A stretch of 64,000 nucleotides of DNA. Origin: RPRB01 sp035519675. GTDB taxonomy: Bacteria; Myxococcota; Myxococcia; Myxococcales; Myxococcaceae. Below are positions 42,140-50,757 of this stretch, in pieces. The stretch spans positions 22,999 to 86,998 of the forward strand of contig DATIWB010000026.1 in assembly GCA_035519675.1 (NCBI GenBank). The letters run 5' to 3'. Position numbers and translations under genes: made by a program. The notes under the pieces were generated by a model. That model had not been told where the DNA came from and did no database searches. It was given only the letters and a program-made list of their open reading frames with translations. Every line of letters starts with the position of its first letter. Within the stretch, counting starts at the first letter, position 1.

Positions 42140-43935
42140 CGCCAGGTCCCGAGGATCAAGAGCACCACCGCCCCCACCACCACCGCCAGCGCGTAGTCGC
42201 GGGTGCGACCGGTCTGCACCGGACGGAGCGCCTGCCCGGCCTCGAGCGTCCCGAAGCCGAGCCCGTTCATCAGCCCGTCGACCAGGTAGCGGTCCACCCA
42301 GCGCAGCGCTCCCCCCAGCGGCAGGAGCAGCCCGCGGTAGCCGAACGCCCAGGTCCGGTCGATGATCGAGCGCCGGTCGAGCTCGGCGAGAGTGCCGGCG
42401 AGCGGCGCCTCCCCGCCGCGCGAGTAGAGCACCAGGGAGAGGGCGAGCCCGCCGAGCGCGGCGACGGCCGCCAGCACCGGGGTCAGCCCGAGGTGGAGGT
42501 GCATCTCCTCGCCCAGACCGCGCGCGAGCCACGGGCCGAGCAGCCCTCCGGCCACCGTGGGGATGGCCAGCGCGAGCAGCGGCCCGGTCATCACCGCCGG
42601 GGATTCGTGCGCGTGCGCCGCGGCAGCAGACGGCTTGCCGAGGAAGGTCAGCACCAGCACCCGGCCCATGTAGAAGGCGGTCAGGAAGGCGGTGGCCAGC
42701 AGGAGCGCCCAGGGGACCCACCCTGCCCTGCCCTCGAGCGCGGTGAGGATCGCATCCTTGGAGGCGAAGCCGGCGAAGGGCGGCACGCCGGCGAGGGAGA
42801 GCGCTCCGGCGGCGAAGGTGAGGGCGGTCACCGGCATCTTCCGGGCGAGGCCGCCCATGTCGCTCATGAAGTTCGAGTGAACGGCGTGGATCACGCTCCC
42901 GGCACCGAGGAAGAGCAGCGCCTTGAAGAAGGCGTGGGTGCCGAGGTGGAAGTACCCGGCGAAGGCGGAGCCGGCACCGAGCGCCGCGACCATGAAGCCC
43001 AGCTGCGAGCAGGTGGAGTAGGCCAGCACGCGCTTGATGTCGTCCTGCACCAGGCCCAGGAGCGCGGCGAAGACGGCGGTGATGGTGCCCACCCAGAGCA
43101 TCCCTCCCTGAACCCAGTGCGCCTGGGCGAAGAGCGGATCCGCGCGCACCACCAGATAGACGCCGGCGGCGACCATCGTCGCTGCGTGGAGGAGGGCCGA
43201 GACCGGAGTCGGGCCTTCCATCGCGTCGGGGAGCCAGACGTGCAGCGGGAACTGAGCCGACTTGCCCATCACCGCGAGGAAGATCAGCGCCGCGGTCGCC
43301 TCGGCCACCTCGGGGCGGAGCGCCACGTCCCAGGAGAACGCCCCGGTGCGGGTGAAGAGGAGGAGGAGCGCGAACAGGAAACCCATGTCCGCGAGCTTCG
43401 TCATCCAGAACGCCTTGACCGCGGCCCGCGCAGCGCTCGGGCGGTCGAAGTGGAAGCCGATCAGGAGGTAGCTGACCAGGCCCACCAGCTCCCACCCGGT
43501 GAACGCCTGGAGCAGGTCCGGCGCCAGCACCAGGGTGTTCATGCTGAAGAGGAACAGGGCGTGGTAGGCGAAGTAGCGTCCGTAGGAGCGCGCCGTCTCC
43601 TGGTGCATGTAGGCGATCGAGTAGACCTGGACCGCCAGCGCGACCAGGCACACCACCGCGAGCATCGGGATCGAGACCGCGTCCAGACGGACGCCGACCT
43701 GGCCGAGCCCCCGACCCTGGACCAGCATCCAGGGCACGGTGGCCCGGATCGCCCGGCCCGCCAGGTCCTGGGTCAGCAGAATGCCGGCCGCGCCCGTCGC
43801 CAGCAGGCTCCCGAGAATGGCGAGCGTCGCCGCCGGGGCGCCGCGGTGGCGCAGCGGGGGAATCACCACCGAGAGGAGCGCCGCGCCGAGGGGAGCGGCC
43901 AGCGTCACCAGCGCCAGGACGACGGAGGGGCTCAT
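42136..43935 (-). CDS. nuoL: NADH-quinone oxidoreductase-type subunit L
   Basis: The distal pump subunit with the long lateral helix, 599 residues. It has 'FTGWELVGLVSYLLIGFHF', 'GKSAQFPLHVWLPDAMEGPTP', 'STCSQLGFMVAALG' and the C-terminal lateral-helix extension. Length is normal for NuoL. Four-base overlaps join it to nuoK and nuoM. Confidence 0.95.
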   Translation of the reverse strand: MSPSVVLALVTLAAPLGAALLSVVIPPLRHRGAPAATLAILGSLLATGAAGILLTQDLAGRAIRATVPWMLVQGRGLGQVGVRLDAVSIPMLAVVCLVALAVQVYSIAYMHQETARSYGRYFAYHALFLFSMNTLVLAPDLLQAFTGWELVGLVSYLLIGFHFDRPSAARAAVKAFWMTKLADMGFLFALLLLFTRTGAFSWDVALRPEVAEATAALIFLAVMGKSAQFPLHVWLPDAMEGPTPVSALLHAATMVAAGVYLVVRADPLFAQAHWVQGGMLWVGTITAVFAALLGLVQDDIKRVLAYSTCSQLGFMVAALGAGSAFAGYFHLGTHAFFKALLFLGAGSVIHAVHSNFMSDMGGLARKMPVTALTFAAGALSLAGVPPFAGFASKDAILTALEGRAGWVPWALLLATAFLTAFYMGRVLVLTFLGKPSAAAAHAHESPAVMTGPLLALAIPTVAGGLLGPWLARGLGEEMHLHLGLTPVLAAVAALGGLALSLVLYSRGGEAPLAGTLAELDRRSIIDRTWAFGYRGLLLPLGGALRWVDRYLVDGLMNGLGFGTLEAGQALRPVQTGRTRDYALAVVVGAVVLLILGTWR

Positions 43936-44228
43936 CCCTTGGCCTCGCTCGCCATCTCCAGCAGCGTGTCCCCGTGCCGGCGGTAGAAGAGCAGCACCAG
44001 GGCGAGGCCCACGGCCACCTCGGCCACGGTGATCGCCAGGGCGAAGAGCACCAGCGGATGTCCGGGCGCCCCGCCGTACCGGGCGAAGGCGACGAAGACC
44101 AGGTTCGCGGCGTTGGCCATCACCTCGATCGACAGCAGCAACGCCACCGCCTGGCGCCGGGTGACCAGGCCGTAGATGCCGATGCTGAAGAGCGCGGTCG
44201 CCACCAGCAGGAGCGCGCGCAGCGTCAT
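43932..44228 (-). CDS. nuoK: NADH-quinone oxidoreductase-type subunit K
   Basis: Small three-helix subunit, 98 residues. The conserved membrane Glu is in 'LLSIEVMANAANLVFVAFA', and the second conserved acid in 'LFALAITVAEVAVGLAL'. It overlaps nuoJ and nuoL by four bases each. Confidence 0.94.
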   Translation of the reverse strand: MTLRALLLVATALFSIGIYGLVTRRQAVALLLSIEVMANAANLVFVAFARYGGAPGHPLVLFALAITVAEVAVGLALVLLFYRRHGDTLLEMASEAKG

Positions 44229-44776
44229 GGCACGCTCCCTTCCTGGAGCCGGGCTGTCTCGGCAGGCTGGGCCGCCTCGGGTGTGGGGTCGCGTCGGCGG
44301 GCGAGGACCACCGCGCTGATGATCGCCGCCAGGAGCAGGACCGAGGCGACCTCGAAGGCGATCAGGTAGCGGTCCAGCAGCGCCATCGCCAGCTCCTGGG
44401 TGGACGGTGTCTCGACCGGGGTGAGCGACGAGAGGTCGGTCCGGAGGATGGCGGAGCCCACCAGGCCGAAGAAGGCCAGGGCGGCCAGCGCGGCCCGGAC
44501 CCGGTTGGCGCCGTCGATGGCCACGGTGGTCCCGTCGTACTTGTGGGTCACCATCACCCCGAACACCATCAGCGTCACCACGCCCCCCACGTAGGTGAGC
44601 ACCTGGACGCCGGCGAGAAAGGGGGCGTGCAAGAGCGCATACAGCACCGCGGTCCCGAGCAGCGTCACCGCGAGCCAGAGGACCGCCCGGACCAGGTCAC
44701 GGCTGGTCACCACCCGGAGGGCGGGAAAGCCCACCAGGAGGAACGCGAGGACCGCGAAGCCCAGCTCGGCGGTCAC
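44225..44776 (-). CDS. nuoJ: NADH-quinone oxidoreductase-type subunit J
   Basis: Membrane subunit of 183 residues with five helices. The hinge helix 'FLAGVQVLTYVGGVVTLMVFGVMVT' is the ND6-type signature. It starts four bases inside the nuoI stop and ends inside the nuoK start. Confidence 0.93.
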   Translation of the reverse strand: MTAELGFAVLAFLLVGFPALRVVTSRDLVRAVLWLAVTLLGTAVLYALLHAPFLAGVQVLTYVGGVVTLMVFGVMVTHKYDGTTVAIDGANRVRAALAALAFFGLVGSAILRTDLSSLTPVETPSTQELAMALLDRYLIAFEVASVLLLAAIISAVVLARRRDPTPEAAQPAETARLQEGSVP

Positions 44777-45636
44777 GACGTGCCCTCCCTGCTCGAGTCC
44801 GGAGGCACGGGCCCGCGCTCGGCGGTCGAGACCGCCGGGGCCGTCCCGGGGGTCTCACCGGCCGGACCCTGCCCCGGCGCGGTGTCGGGCGCCGGCAGGG
44901 GCACGACAGCGGCCCCAGGCGTGGCGATTGGCGGAACAGGAGCACTGGCGAGCGCGGCCGACGGGCTCGAAGCGGGAGGACTCGCCGCCGGCAGAGCGGT
45001 CGCGCTGGCGGGAGCGGTCGATGCACCCGACGAAGCCGGAGTCGCCGCGGCCGCCGGAGCAACGGCGCGAGCGCTCGGAGCGGCCGTCGCCGGTGCGCCG
45101 GTCGCCGAGGCTGCGCTCACTGCCGCGGGGGCCTCGGCCTTCGGAGGCTTCGGCGGAACCTGCATCCCGTTCAGCCGGGTTGCATCGCCCCACGCCCGGT
45201 GCTTCGACTTCTCGTTCGCGTAGAGCTTCGCCATCGTCAGCACCAGGTCCTCGCGGCCGAACGCGGGCAGCTCGGGCTCACGGGTCATGACGATGGCGTC
45301 CGTGGGGCAGACCTGGACGCACAGCTCGCAGTAGATGCAAGCGTTCAGGTCGAGCACGAAGTCGTCAGCGTAGCCGCGCTTCTTCCCGGTGATGGGCGAC
45401 TCGCGCTTTCCCCCCGCCTTGATGGAGATGACCTCCGAGGGGCAGATGCGCTCGCATTGCAGGCATCCGATGCAGGCCTCGTCCCCGTCCTCCTCGTGGA
45501 GCAGGGCGAAGCTCGCCCGGTAGCGCTCGGCCCGAGGGCGGATGACGTCGGGGAACTCCACGGTCACCGGCTTGCGGAAGGCGTTGGTGAAGGTGGTGGC
45601 CAGCGCGCGGGCAGCCGTGGCGAGGTAGCTCTTCAC
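44773..45636 (-). CDS. nuoI: NADH-quinone oxidoreductase-type subunit I with long Ala/Pro tail
   Basis: Ferredoxin-like subunit with the N6a and N6b clusters: CIGCLQCERICP (Cys55, 58, 61, 65) and CIYCELCVQVCP (Cys100, 103, 106, 110). The GTG at 45636 overlaps the nuoH stop. The first 160 residues are a normal NuoI, but the protein has 287 residues: from about 161 to the end is a low-complexity stretch rich in Ala, Pro, Ser and Thr with no Cys. This roughly 125-residue tail is absent from E. coli NuoI (180 residues). In this complex NuoI could be near the entry point of electrons. Confidence 0.93.
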   Translation of the reverse strand: MKSYLATAARALATTFTNAFRKPVTVEFPDVIRPRAERYRASFALLHEEDGDEACIGCLQCERICPSEVISIKAGGKRESPITGKKRGYADDFVLDLNACIYCELCVQVCPTDAIVMTREPELPAFGREDLVLTMAKLYANEKSKHRAWGDATRLNGMQVPPKPPKAEAPAAVSAASATGAPATAAPSARAVAPAAAATPASSGASTAPASATALPAASPPASSPSAALASAPVPPIATPGAAVVPLPAPDTAPGQGPAGETPGTAPAVSTAERGPVPPDSSREGTS

Positions 45637-46601
45637 CTGAACACCACCCAGGCGGCGGAGGCGCCCACCAGGAGCACGCTCGCGGGCACGAGGTACTTCC
45701 AGCACAGCCCCATCAGCTGGTCCGATCGGAAGCGGAGCAACGACCAGCGGACCCAGTACACCACCGTGAAGAGGAGCAGCGTCTTCAGCACCATCCAGTG
45801 CAGACCGGGCCAGAAGGGGCCGTCCCAGCCACCGAGGAAGAGCGCCGCACCCACCGCCGAGGCGACGATGGTGTGGATGTACTCGGCCATGTAGAAGAGC
45901 GCGAACTTCATCCCGGTGTACTCGGTGGTCACGCCGGCCACGAGCTCGCTCTCCGCCTCCGGGATGTCGAAGGGGATGCGGTTCGCCTCGGCGAGCATCG
46001 CCAGCAGGAAGATGCCGAACGCCGGAACGCCGATGAAGAAGGGCCAGACCACGAACCAGTGATGGTCGGCCTGCATCTGCACGATGGCCCCGAACCGAAG
46101 CGAACCGGAGAGGATGACCGGAACCATCGCCGAGAGCAGCAGCGGCACCTCGTAGGAGACGGACTGGGCCACTGCCCGCATCCCGCCCAGGAGGGCGAGC
46201 TTGTTGTTGCTCGCCCACCCTGCCCCGAACACCGGGAGAACGGTCACCGCCCCAATGGCCAGCACGTAGAGCACGCCGACGTCCAGGTCCGAGGCGACCA
46301 CCGTGGGCGAGAAGGGGACGACCGCCGCGGCGCCCAGCGCGGTCAGCGCGGCGAGCGGAGGGACCAGGTTGAAGATGATCGAGTCGGCCTTCTCCGGGAC
46401 GATGTCCTCCTTCTGGAGGAGCTTGAGGAGGTCAGCCACCGGCTGGAGCAGGCCCGAGGGACCGACCATCGTCGGACCGAGCCGGGTCTGGAGCCGGGCG
46501 GCGAACTTCCGCTCGAACCACAGCGCCATCGCCGTCGCGGTGAGCACCACGGTGACGATCAGCACCGAGTACACCGCCCCGTGGACGAGCCCCTCGTTCA
46601 C
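45633..46601 (-). CDS. nuoH: NADH-quinone oxidoreductase-type subunit H
   Basis: Quinone-chamber membrane subunit, 322 residues with eight helices. 'RLGPTMVGPSGLLQPVADLLKLLQKEDIVPEKAD' region and 'EANRIPFDIPEAESELVAG' plus 'EYTGMKFALFYMAEY' hold the conserved charged residues. The GTG at 46601 overlaps the nuoD stop (GTGA). Confidence 0.95.
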   Translation of the reverse strand: MNEGLVHGAVYSVLIVTVVLTATAMALWFERKFAARLQTRLGPTMVGPSGLLQPVADLLKLLQKEDIVPEKADSIIFNLVPPLAALTALGAAAVVPFSPTVVASDLDVGVLYVLAIGAVTVLPVFGAGWASNNKLALLGGMRAVAQSVSYEVPLLLSAMVPVILSGSLRFGAIVQMQADHHWFVVWPFFIGVPAFGIFLLAMLAEANRIPFDIPEAESELVAGVTTEYTGMKFALFYMAEYIHTIVASAVGAALFLGGWDGPFWPGLHWMVLKTLLLFTVVYWVRWSLLRFRSDQLMGLCWKYLVPASVLLVGASAAWVVFR

Positions 46602-47788
46602 CGATCCACCTCGCCCATGATCGGATCCACCGAGCCGAGGATCGCCACCGCGTCGCTCACCGTGCCTCCGGGGATGATGTAGGGCAACGCCGAGAGCGCG
46701 TGCAGGCTCGGTGGCCGGATCTTCAGCCGGTACGGAAACTGCGTGCCGTCCGAGATGAGGTAGGTCCCCAGCTCGCCCCGGGGGGTCTCGATCGCCACGT
46801 AGACCTGGCAGGGAGGAATCTTGGACTGCACCGGGAGCTTCACCGGCTTGCCGGAGTTGATGCTGCCCTCCGGCACCGCATCCACCATCTGCCGCACCAG
46901 CCGGACGCTCTCGCGCATCTCGCCGAATCGCACCCGCGCCCGGGCCAGGCAGTCTCCGCCCTGCGCGGTGACCACGTTCACCTTCACCTCGTCGTAGGCG
47001 TGGAACGGAGCGTCCCGGCGGAGGTCGTGGTCCACCCCGCACCCCCGGAGGATGGGGCCGGTGATCCCCAGCTCGAGCGCCAGCTCCGCGTCCAGCTTCC
47101 CCACCCCGATGGTCCGGTCGAGGAAGATGCGGTTCTCCAGCGTCATCGCTTCGTACTCGTCGAGCCGGGGGCCGATGATGTCCAGCGCCGCCTTCACCTT
47201 GGCGCTCCAGCCCGCCGGCAGATCGTGCCGGTTCCCGCCGATGGTGTGGGTGTTGTAGTGGAAGCGCGCCCCGGTGACTTCCTCGAAGAGGTCCAGCACC
47301 AGCTCCCGCTCGCGGAAGCAGTGGAGGAACACCGACGAGCCCCCGCCGAGGGCGCCGCCCAGGTCGAGGGCAAAGGTTCCGAGCCAGAGGAGATGCGAGG
47401 CGATTCGCTGCAGCTCGGCGAAGATCGTCCGCATCCACCGTGCCCGCCGTGGCACCTCGAGCTTCAGCGCCGCCTCGAAGGCCATGTTCAGCGCCTGCTC
47501 GTTGGTCATCGGCGCGACGTAGTCGTTCTTGTCGACGATGGGGGTGATCTGCACGTAGGCCAGCGTCTCGCAGAGCTTCTCCACCGCCCGGTGCAGGTAG
47601 CCCACGTGGGGGACGACCTTCACCACCTTCTCCCCGTCCAGGTAGAGGTCCATCCGGAAGACGCCGTGCGTGGACGGGTGCTGCGGCCCGAAGTGCAGGA
47701 GCATCAGCTCCCCCTCGGGGTCGTACCGGTCGATGGAGAGGTGCGGGTCGACCCGGCGGGTGATCTGGACCGTCCGGAGTGCGGTCAT
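46598..47788 (-). CDS. nuoD: NADH-quinone oxidoreductase-type subunit D
   Basis: The 49-kDa-type subunit at the quinone site, 396 residues. Conserved: 'LHFGPQHPSTHGVFRM' (His of the quinone pocket), 'VGYLHRAVEKLCET', 'YNTHTIGGNRHDLPAGW' and 'GELGTYLISDG' with the C-terminal 'PSLHALSALPYIIPGGTVSD' and Asp-rich end. It is separate from NuoC here, unlike the E. coli NuoCD fusion. It overlaps the nuoBC stop by four bases. Confidence 0.95.
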   Translation of the reverse strand: MTALRTVQITRRVDPHLSIDRYDPEGELMLLHFGPQHPSTHGVFRMDLYLDGEKVVKVVPHVGYLHRAVEKLCETLAYVQITPIVDKNDYVAPMTNEQALNMAFEAALKLEVPRRARWMRTIFAELQRIASHLLWLGTFALDLGGALGGGSSVFLHCFRERELVLDLFEEVTGARFHYNTHTIGGNRHDLPAGWSAKVKAALDIIGPRLDEYEAMTLENRIFLDRTIGVGKLDAELALELGITGPILRGCGVDHDLRRDAPFHAYDEVKVNVVTAQGGDCLARARVRFGEMRESVRLVRQMVDAVPEGSINSGKPVKLPVQSKIPPCQVYVAIETPRGELGTYLISDGTQFPYRLKIRPPSLHALSALPYIIPGGTVSDAVAILGSVDPIMGEVDR

Positions 47789-48969
47789 CGCCAGGGCGCG
47801 TACGGCAGATTGGCCGGCAGGTCCCGCCGGAGGGGATGGCGATCGTAGTTCTCCGGCATCATCAGCCGGCGGAGGTCCGGGTGGTCGGCGAACACCACCC
47901 CGACCAGGTCGTACTGCTCGCGCTCCTGCCAGTCCGCCCCGGCGAAGAGCTGGAACAGCGACGAGACGGGCTCACCCGGCGCGAGTCGCACCGCCCACGT
48001 TGCCACCCGCGAGCCGGCACCCACCGTCCGGAGCAGGTAGCTGACCTCGAAGTGCTCGGGCTCGTCCGGGACCTTCCCCTTCCTGGCCGTGCCCGCCACC
48101 CAGTGCGTCGCCACCACCGAGACGAGCTGCCGGTACCCGCGAGACTTCAGCCGGCTGGCGACCTCCAGGTGCCGCCGCGCCGGGACCAGCGGAGGGCCGA
48201 GCTCGCCCGTCGCGCCGATGCCCAGCTCGGTGAGCACCGCCGTCAGATCCGGACCCGAGACGTTGGAGGCGAGCTCCGTGGCCTCGGGCGCGAGCGAGGC
48301 ATGGACCGCGGGGGTGACCTCCACCTCGGTGGCAATGTCCGCCGACTCGATCTGCGCGCGGTCCATCTCGGGGGTCCGCTCGTGGTCGACCATCCGGGGG
48401 ATGGACGGGCGGGTGACGCGGAGCAGCTCCGAGTTGGTCTCGGGAGTGACGGTCTCGCCCTTGCGGCTCTTGCGGATCTTCTCTTGCAGCCGGAGAAACC
48501 CGTGCATCAGCGCCTCGGGGTTCGGCGGACAGCCGGGCACGTAGACGTCGACGGGAAGGAACGTGTCCACGCCCGGAACCACCGAGTACAGGTTCCGGTA
48601 GAAGTCCCCGGAGATGGCGCAGGAGCCCATGGCGATGCACCACTTGGGCTCGGGCATCTGGTCCCAGAGCTTCTTCACCCGGGACGCCATCTTCACGGTG
48701 ATGGTCCCTGCCACCACCATCACGTCCGCCTGGCGCGGCGTGGCCCGGACGATGGTGCCCATCCGGTCGAGGTCCACCCGGCTCGCGGCGGCGGCCATGA
48801 ACTCGATGCCGCAGCAGCTGGTGGCCATGGGGAACACCCAGAGGGCGTTGCTCATCCCCCAGGTGAGCACCTGGTCGAGCGAGGTGGTGGCCACCGAGAG
48901 CCCCGGCACGCTGAGCAGCGTCTTGTAGAGCGGGTGCTCGAACGCCGCGCCGTCGTCAACCGTCTTCAC
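47785..48969 (-). CDS. nuoBC: fused NADH-quinone oxidoreductase-type subunit B-C
   Basis: A 394-residue protein that joins two complex I subunits. Residues 1-175 are NuoB with the N2-cluster ligands (Cys52-Cys53 in 'MATSCCGIEFMAAA', Cys117 in 'AMGSCAISGDFYR', Cys147 in 'YVPGCPPNPEAL'). Residues 176-235 are a charged linker rich in Glu, Thr and Pro. Residues 236-394 are NuoC with 'GADWQEREQYDLVGVVFADH' and 'ENYDRHPLRRDLP'. Start is the GTG at 48969, overlapping the nuoA stop. No stop or frameshift separates the parts, so it is a true fusion. Confidence 0.95.
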   Translation of the reverse strand: MKTVDDGAAFEHPLYKTLLSVPGLSVATTSLDQVLTWGMSNALWVFPMATSCCGIEFMAAAASRVDLDRMGTIVRATPRQADVMVVAGTITVKMASRVKKLWDQMPEPKWCIAMGSCAISGDFYRNLYSVVPGVDTFLPVDVYVPGCPPNPEALMHGFLRLQEKIRKSRKGETVTPETNSELLRVTRPSIPRMVDHERTPEMDRAQIESADIATEVEVTPAVHASLAPEATELASNVSGPDLTAVLTELGIGATGELGPPLVPARRHLEVASRLKSRGYRQLVSVVATHWVAGTARKGKVPDEPEHFEVSYLLRTVGAGSRVATWAVRLAPGEPVSSLFQLFAGADWQEREQYDLVGVVFADHPDLRRLMMPENYDRHPLRRDLPANLPYAPWR

Positions 48970-49325
48970 ACCCACTCCAGCGCTCCCTTCCGGATTGCCC
49001 AGGCCCAGCCGAGCATCAGGACTCCGACGAACGTGCCCACCGCGACCAGGCCGGCCGTCCCCACCTCCCGGACGATGGTGCTCCAGGGGAGGATGAGGGC
49101 GGCCTCGATGTCGAAGAGCACGAAGAACAGGGCCACCACGTAGTAACGGGCGTGGAAGCGCACCCAGGCCATGCCCCGGGGCGTCTCGCCGCACTCGTAG
49201 GTCTCGCGCTTGAGCGGGCTGTCGACGCGGGCGCGCACCCGGAGCAACCGCGCGCCGACGAGCAGGCTGCAGATCGCGAGGAAGGAAACGACGAGGAAGG
49301 CGAGGAGGGCGAGGCCCTGGGTCAT
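48966..49325 (-). CDS. nuoA: NADH-quinone oxidoreductase-type subunit A
   Basis: First gene of the operon, 119 residues, three helices. The conserved 'ETYECGETPRGMAWVRFHARYYVVALFFVLFDIEAALILPW' region, with the loop Cys between helices 1 and 2 and the FD-x-E acids, marks ND3/NuoA. The next gene upstream (minus strand) is the rubrerythrin-like gene, whose stop is 24 bases away, so the nuo genes may join a longer transcript from korAB. Confidence 0.94.
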   Translation of the reverse strand: MTQGLALLAFLVVSFLAICSLLVGARLLRVRARVDSPLKRETYECGETPRGMAWVRFHARYYVVALFFVLFDIEAALILPWSTIVREVGTAGLVAVGTFVGVLMLGWAWAIRKGALEWV

Positions 49326-49349
49326 GCACGTGCTCCCGAGGGGGACGTC

Positions 49350-49874
49350 CTACTGCGCGTTCGGGTCGTCCGCATAGGCCTCCGAATCGTCCGCCTTCTC
49401 CGGGCAGCGCGCCAGCTCGGCCTTCACCAAGGACTGATGGTGGACCTCCTCGTCCCGGAGCTCGGTGAACAGCGCCCGCAACTCGGGGTCCTTGACGCGG
49501 GGCAGCGCCTCGCTGAAGAAGGCGTGGGCCTTGACCTCCGCAGCGAGCACCGCCTCCAGTGCCTGGCGGACGCCCATGAAGGCCCGGGCCTCCTCGTAGG
49601 CCGGGGCCTCCACGTCGAAGAGCTGCCGGCGCTCCACCGTCGACGGGGCGTTGCCGAACATCGTCCGCCGCCGCTCGAGCAGCTCGGAGCGATGGCGATC
49701 CTCGATGCGGGCCATCCGGGCGAAGAAGTCGGCCACCTCCGGAGAGTCGTGGGAGGCGAGCTGATCGGCGAACTCCCAGTAGCGGTCGCGCGCCTCCTCC
49801 TCGATCAGGACCGCCAGGTCGAGGGCGTCCCGGAGCGTGATCCGCTCGAAGTCGATGCCGACGATGGGAACCAT
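49350..49874 (-). CDS. ferritin-like / rubrerythrin-type di-iron protein
   Basis: A 174-residue four-helix protein. Start at 49874 has GAGGAGGGCACC upstream. Ferritin-like ligand patterns are 'LIEEEARDRYWEFA', 'RIEDRHRSELLERR' (ExxH), 'LAAEVKAHAFFSEA' and 'LRDEEVHHQSLVKAEL' (ExxH), as in the erythrin domain; there is no rubredoxin domain. Likely role is peroxide or oxygen handling. It lies between korB (10-base gap) and nuoA, so it may protect these Fe-S enzymes. Confidence 0.8.
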   Translation of the reverse strand: MVPIVGIDFERITLRDALDLAVLIEEEARDRYWEFADQLASHDSPEVADFFARMARIEDRHRSELLERRRTMFGNAPSTVERRQLFDVEAPAYEEARAFMGVRQALEAVLAAEVKAHAFFSEALPRVKDPELRALFTELRDEEVHHQSLVKAELARCPEKADDSEAYADDPNAQ

Positions 49875-49884
49875 GGTGCCCTCC

Positions 49885-50757
49885 TCAAGCCTTGAGATAC
49901 GCCTCGAGCACCCGGGCCCGCGGCCGGGGCTCGCCCCGCTGCAGCTCGACCTGGCGCTGGCGAACCAGCGCGTCGTACGTCGGCGGAGGATGTGGGTTCC
50001 GGTAGAAGACGCCGGTGTAGAGCTCCTCACCGTAAGCCCGGGCCAGGTCGAGCGCGGCGAGCTGGTTCGCCGGGTCGTGCCCCAGGCTGGCCAGCGACTT
50101 CATCCGTGCCTTGTGCGCGCGGAGCTGCTGCTCCTCCTCGCCGAAGGTCACGCAGGGCGACTGGATGTTGACGAAGGAGAACCCGGGGTAGCGGATGGCC
50201 TCCTCGATGAGCGCGGTCATCCCCGGCATGTCCGCCGGGGTGGCCTGGGCCACAAAGCCCGCGCCGTAGGCCAGGACGGTGAGCAGCGGGTTGATGGGCT
50301 GCTCGAAGCTACCGAAGGGCGAGGTGACGGTCTTCAGGCCCCGCTTCGAGGTGGGTGAGAGTTGCCCCTTGGTGAGGCCGTACACCTGGTTGTCCATGAC
50401 CAGGTAGGTGAGGTCGATGTTGCGACGGATGGCGTGCGGCAGGTGACCGCCGCCGATGGAGAAGCCGTCGCCGTCGCCCCCGGCCACCACCACCAGGAGG
50501 TCGGGGTTGGCGAGCTTCACCCCCTGGGCGATGGGGAGCGCGCGGCCGTGGACACTGTTGAACCCGTAGGCGGTGGTGTAGCCCGGAATGCGGCTGCTGC
50601 ACCCGATGCCGGAGATGAAGGCGATCTCGTGCGGCGGCCGCCCCACCGCGCTCAGCGCCCGGTAGAGCGCTTGGAGCACCCCGTAGTCCCCGCAGCCCGG
50701 ACACCAGATGGGCTTGAGCGGGCTCTTGTAGTCGTTGGGGGCGAGGAAGGATTCCAT
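49885..50757 (-). CDS. korB: 2-oxoacid:ferredoxin oxidoreductase beta subunit
   Basis: TPP-binding subunit, 290 residues. It has 'IWCPGCGDYGVLQALYRAL' near the start, the TPP/Mg motif 'GDGDGFSIGGGHLPHAIRRN' with 'MDNQVYGLTKGQLSPTS', and four or more Cys for a cluster. Substrate is probably 2-oxoglutarate, because a separate PFOR exists and the TCA cluster lacks any oxoglutarate dehydrogenase, but 2-oxoacid choice cannot be read directly. Adjacent to korA with no gap. Confidence 0.9.
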   Translation of the reverse strand: MESFLAPNDYKSPLKPIWCPGCGDYGVLQALYRALSAVGRPPHEIAFISGIGCSSRIPGYTTAYGFNSVHGRALPIAQGVKLANPDLLVVVAGGDGDGFSIGGGHLPHAIRRNIDLTYLVMDNQVYGLTKGQLSPTSKRGLKTVTSPFGSFEQPINPLLTVLAYGAGFVAQATPADMPGMTALIEEAIRYPGFSFVNIQSPCVTFGEEEQQLRAHKARMKSLASLGHDPANQLAALDLARAYGEELYTGVFYRNPHPPPTYDALVRQRQVELQRGEPRPRARVLEAYLKA

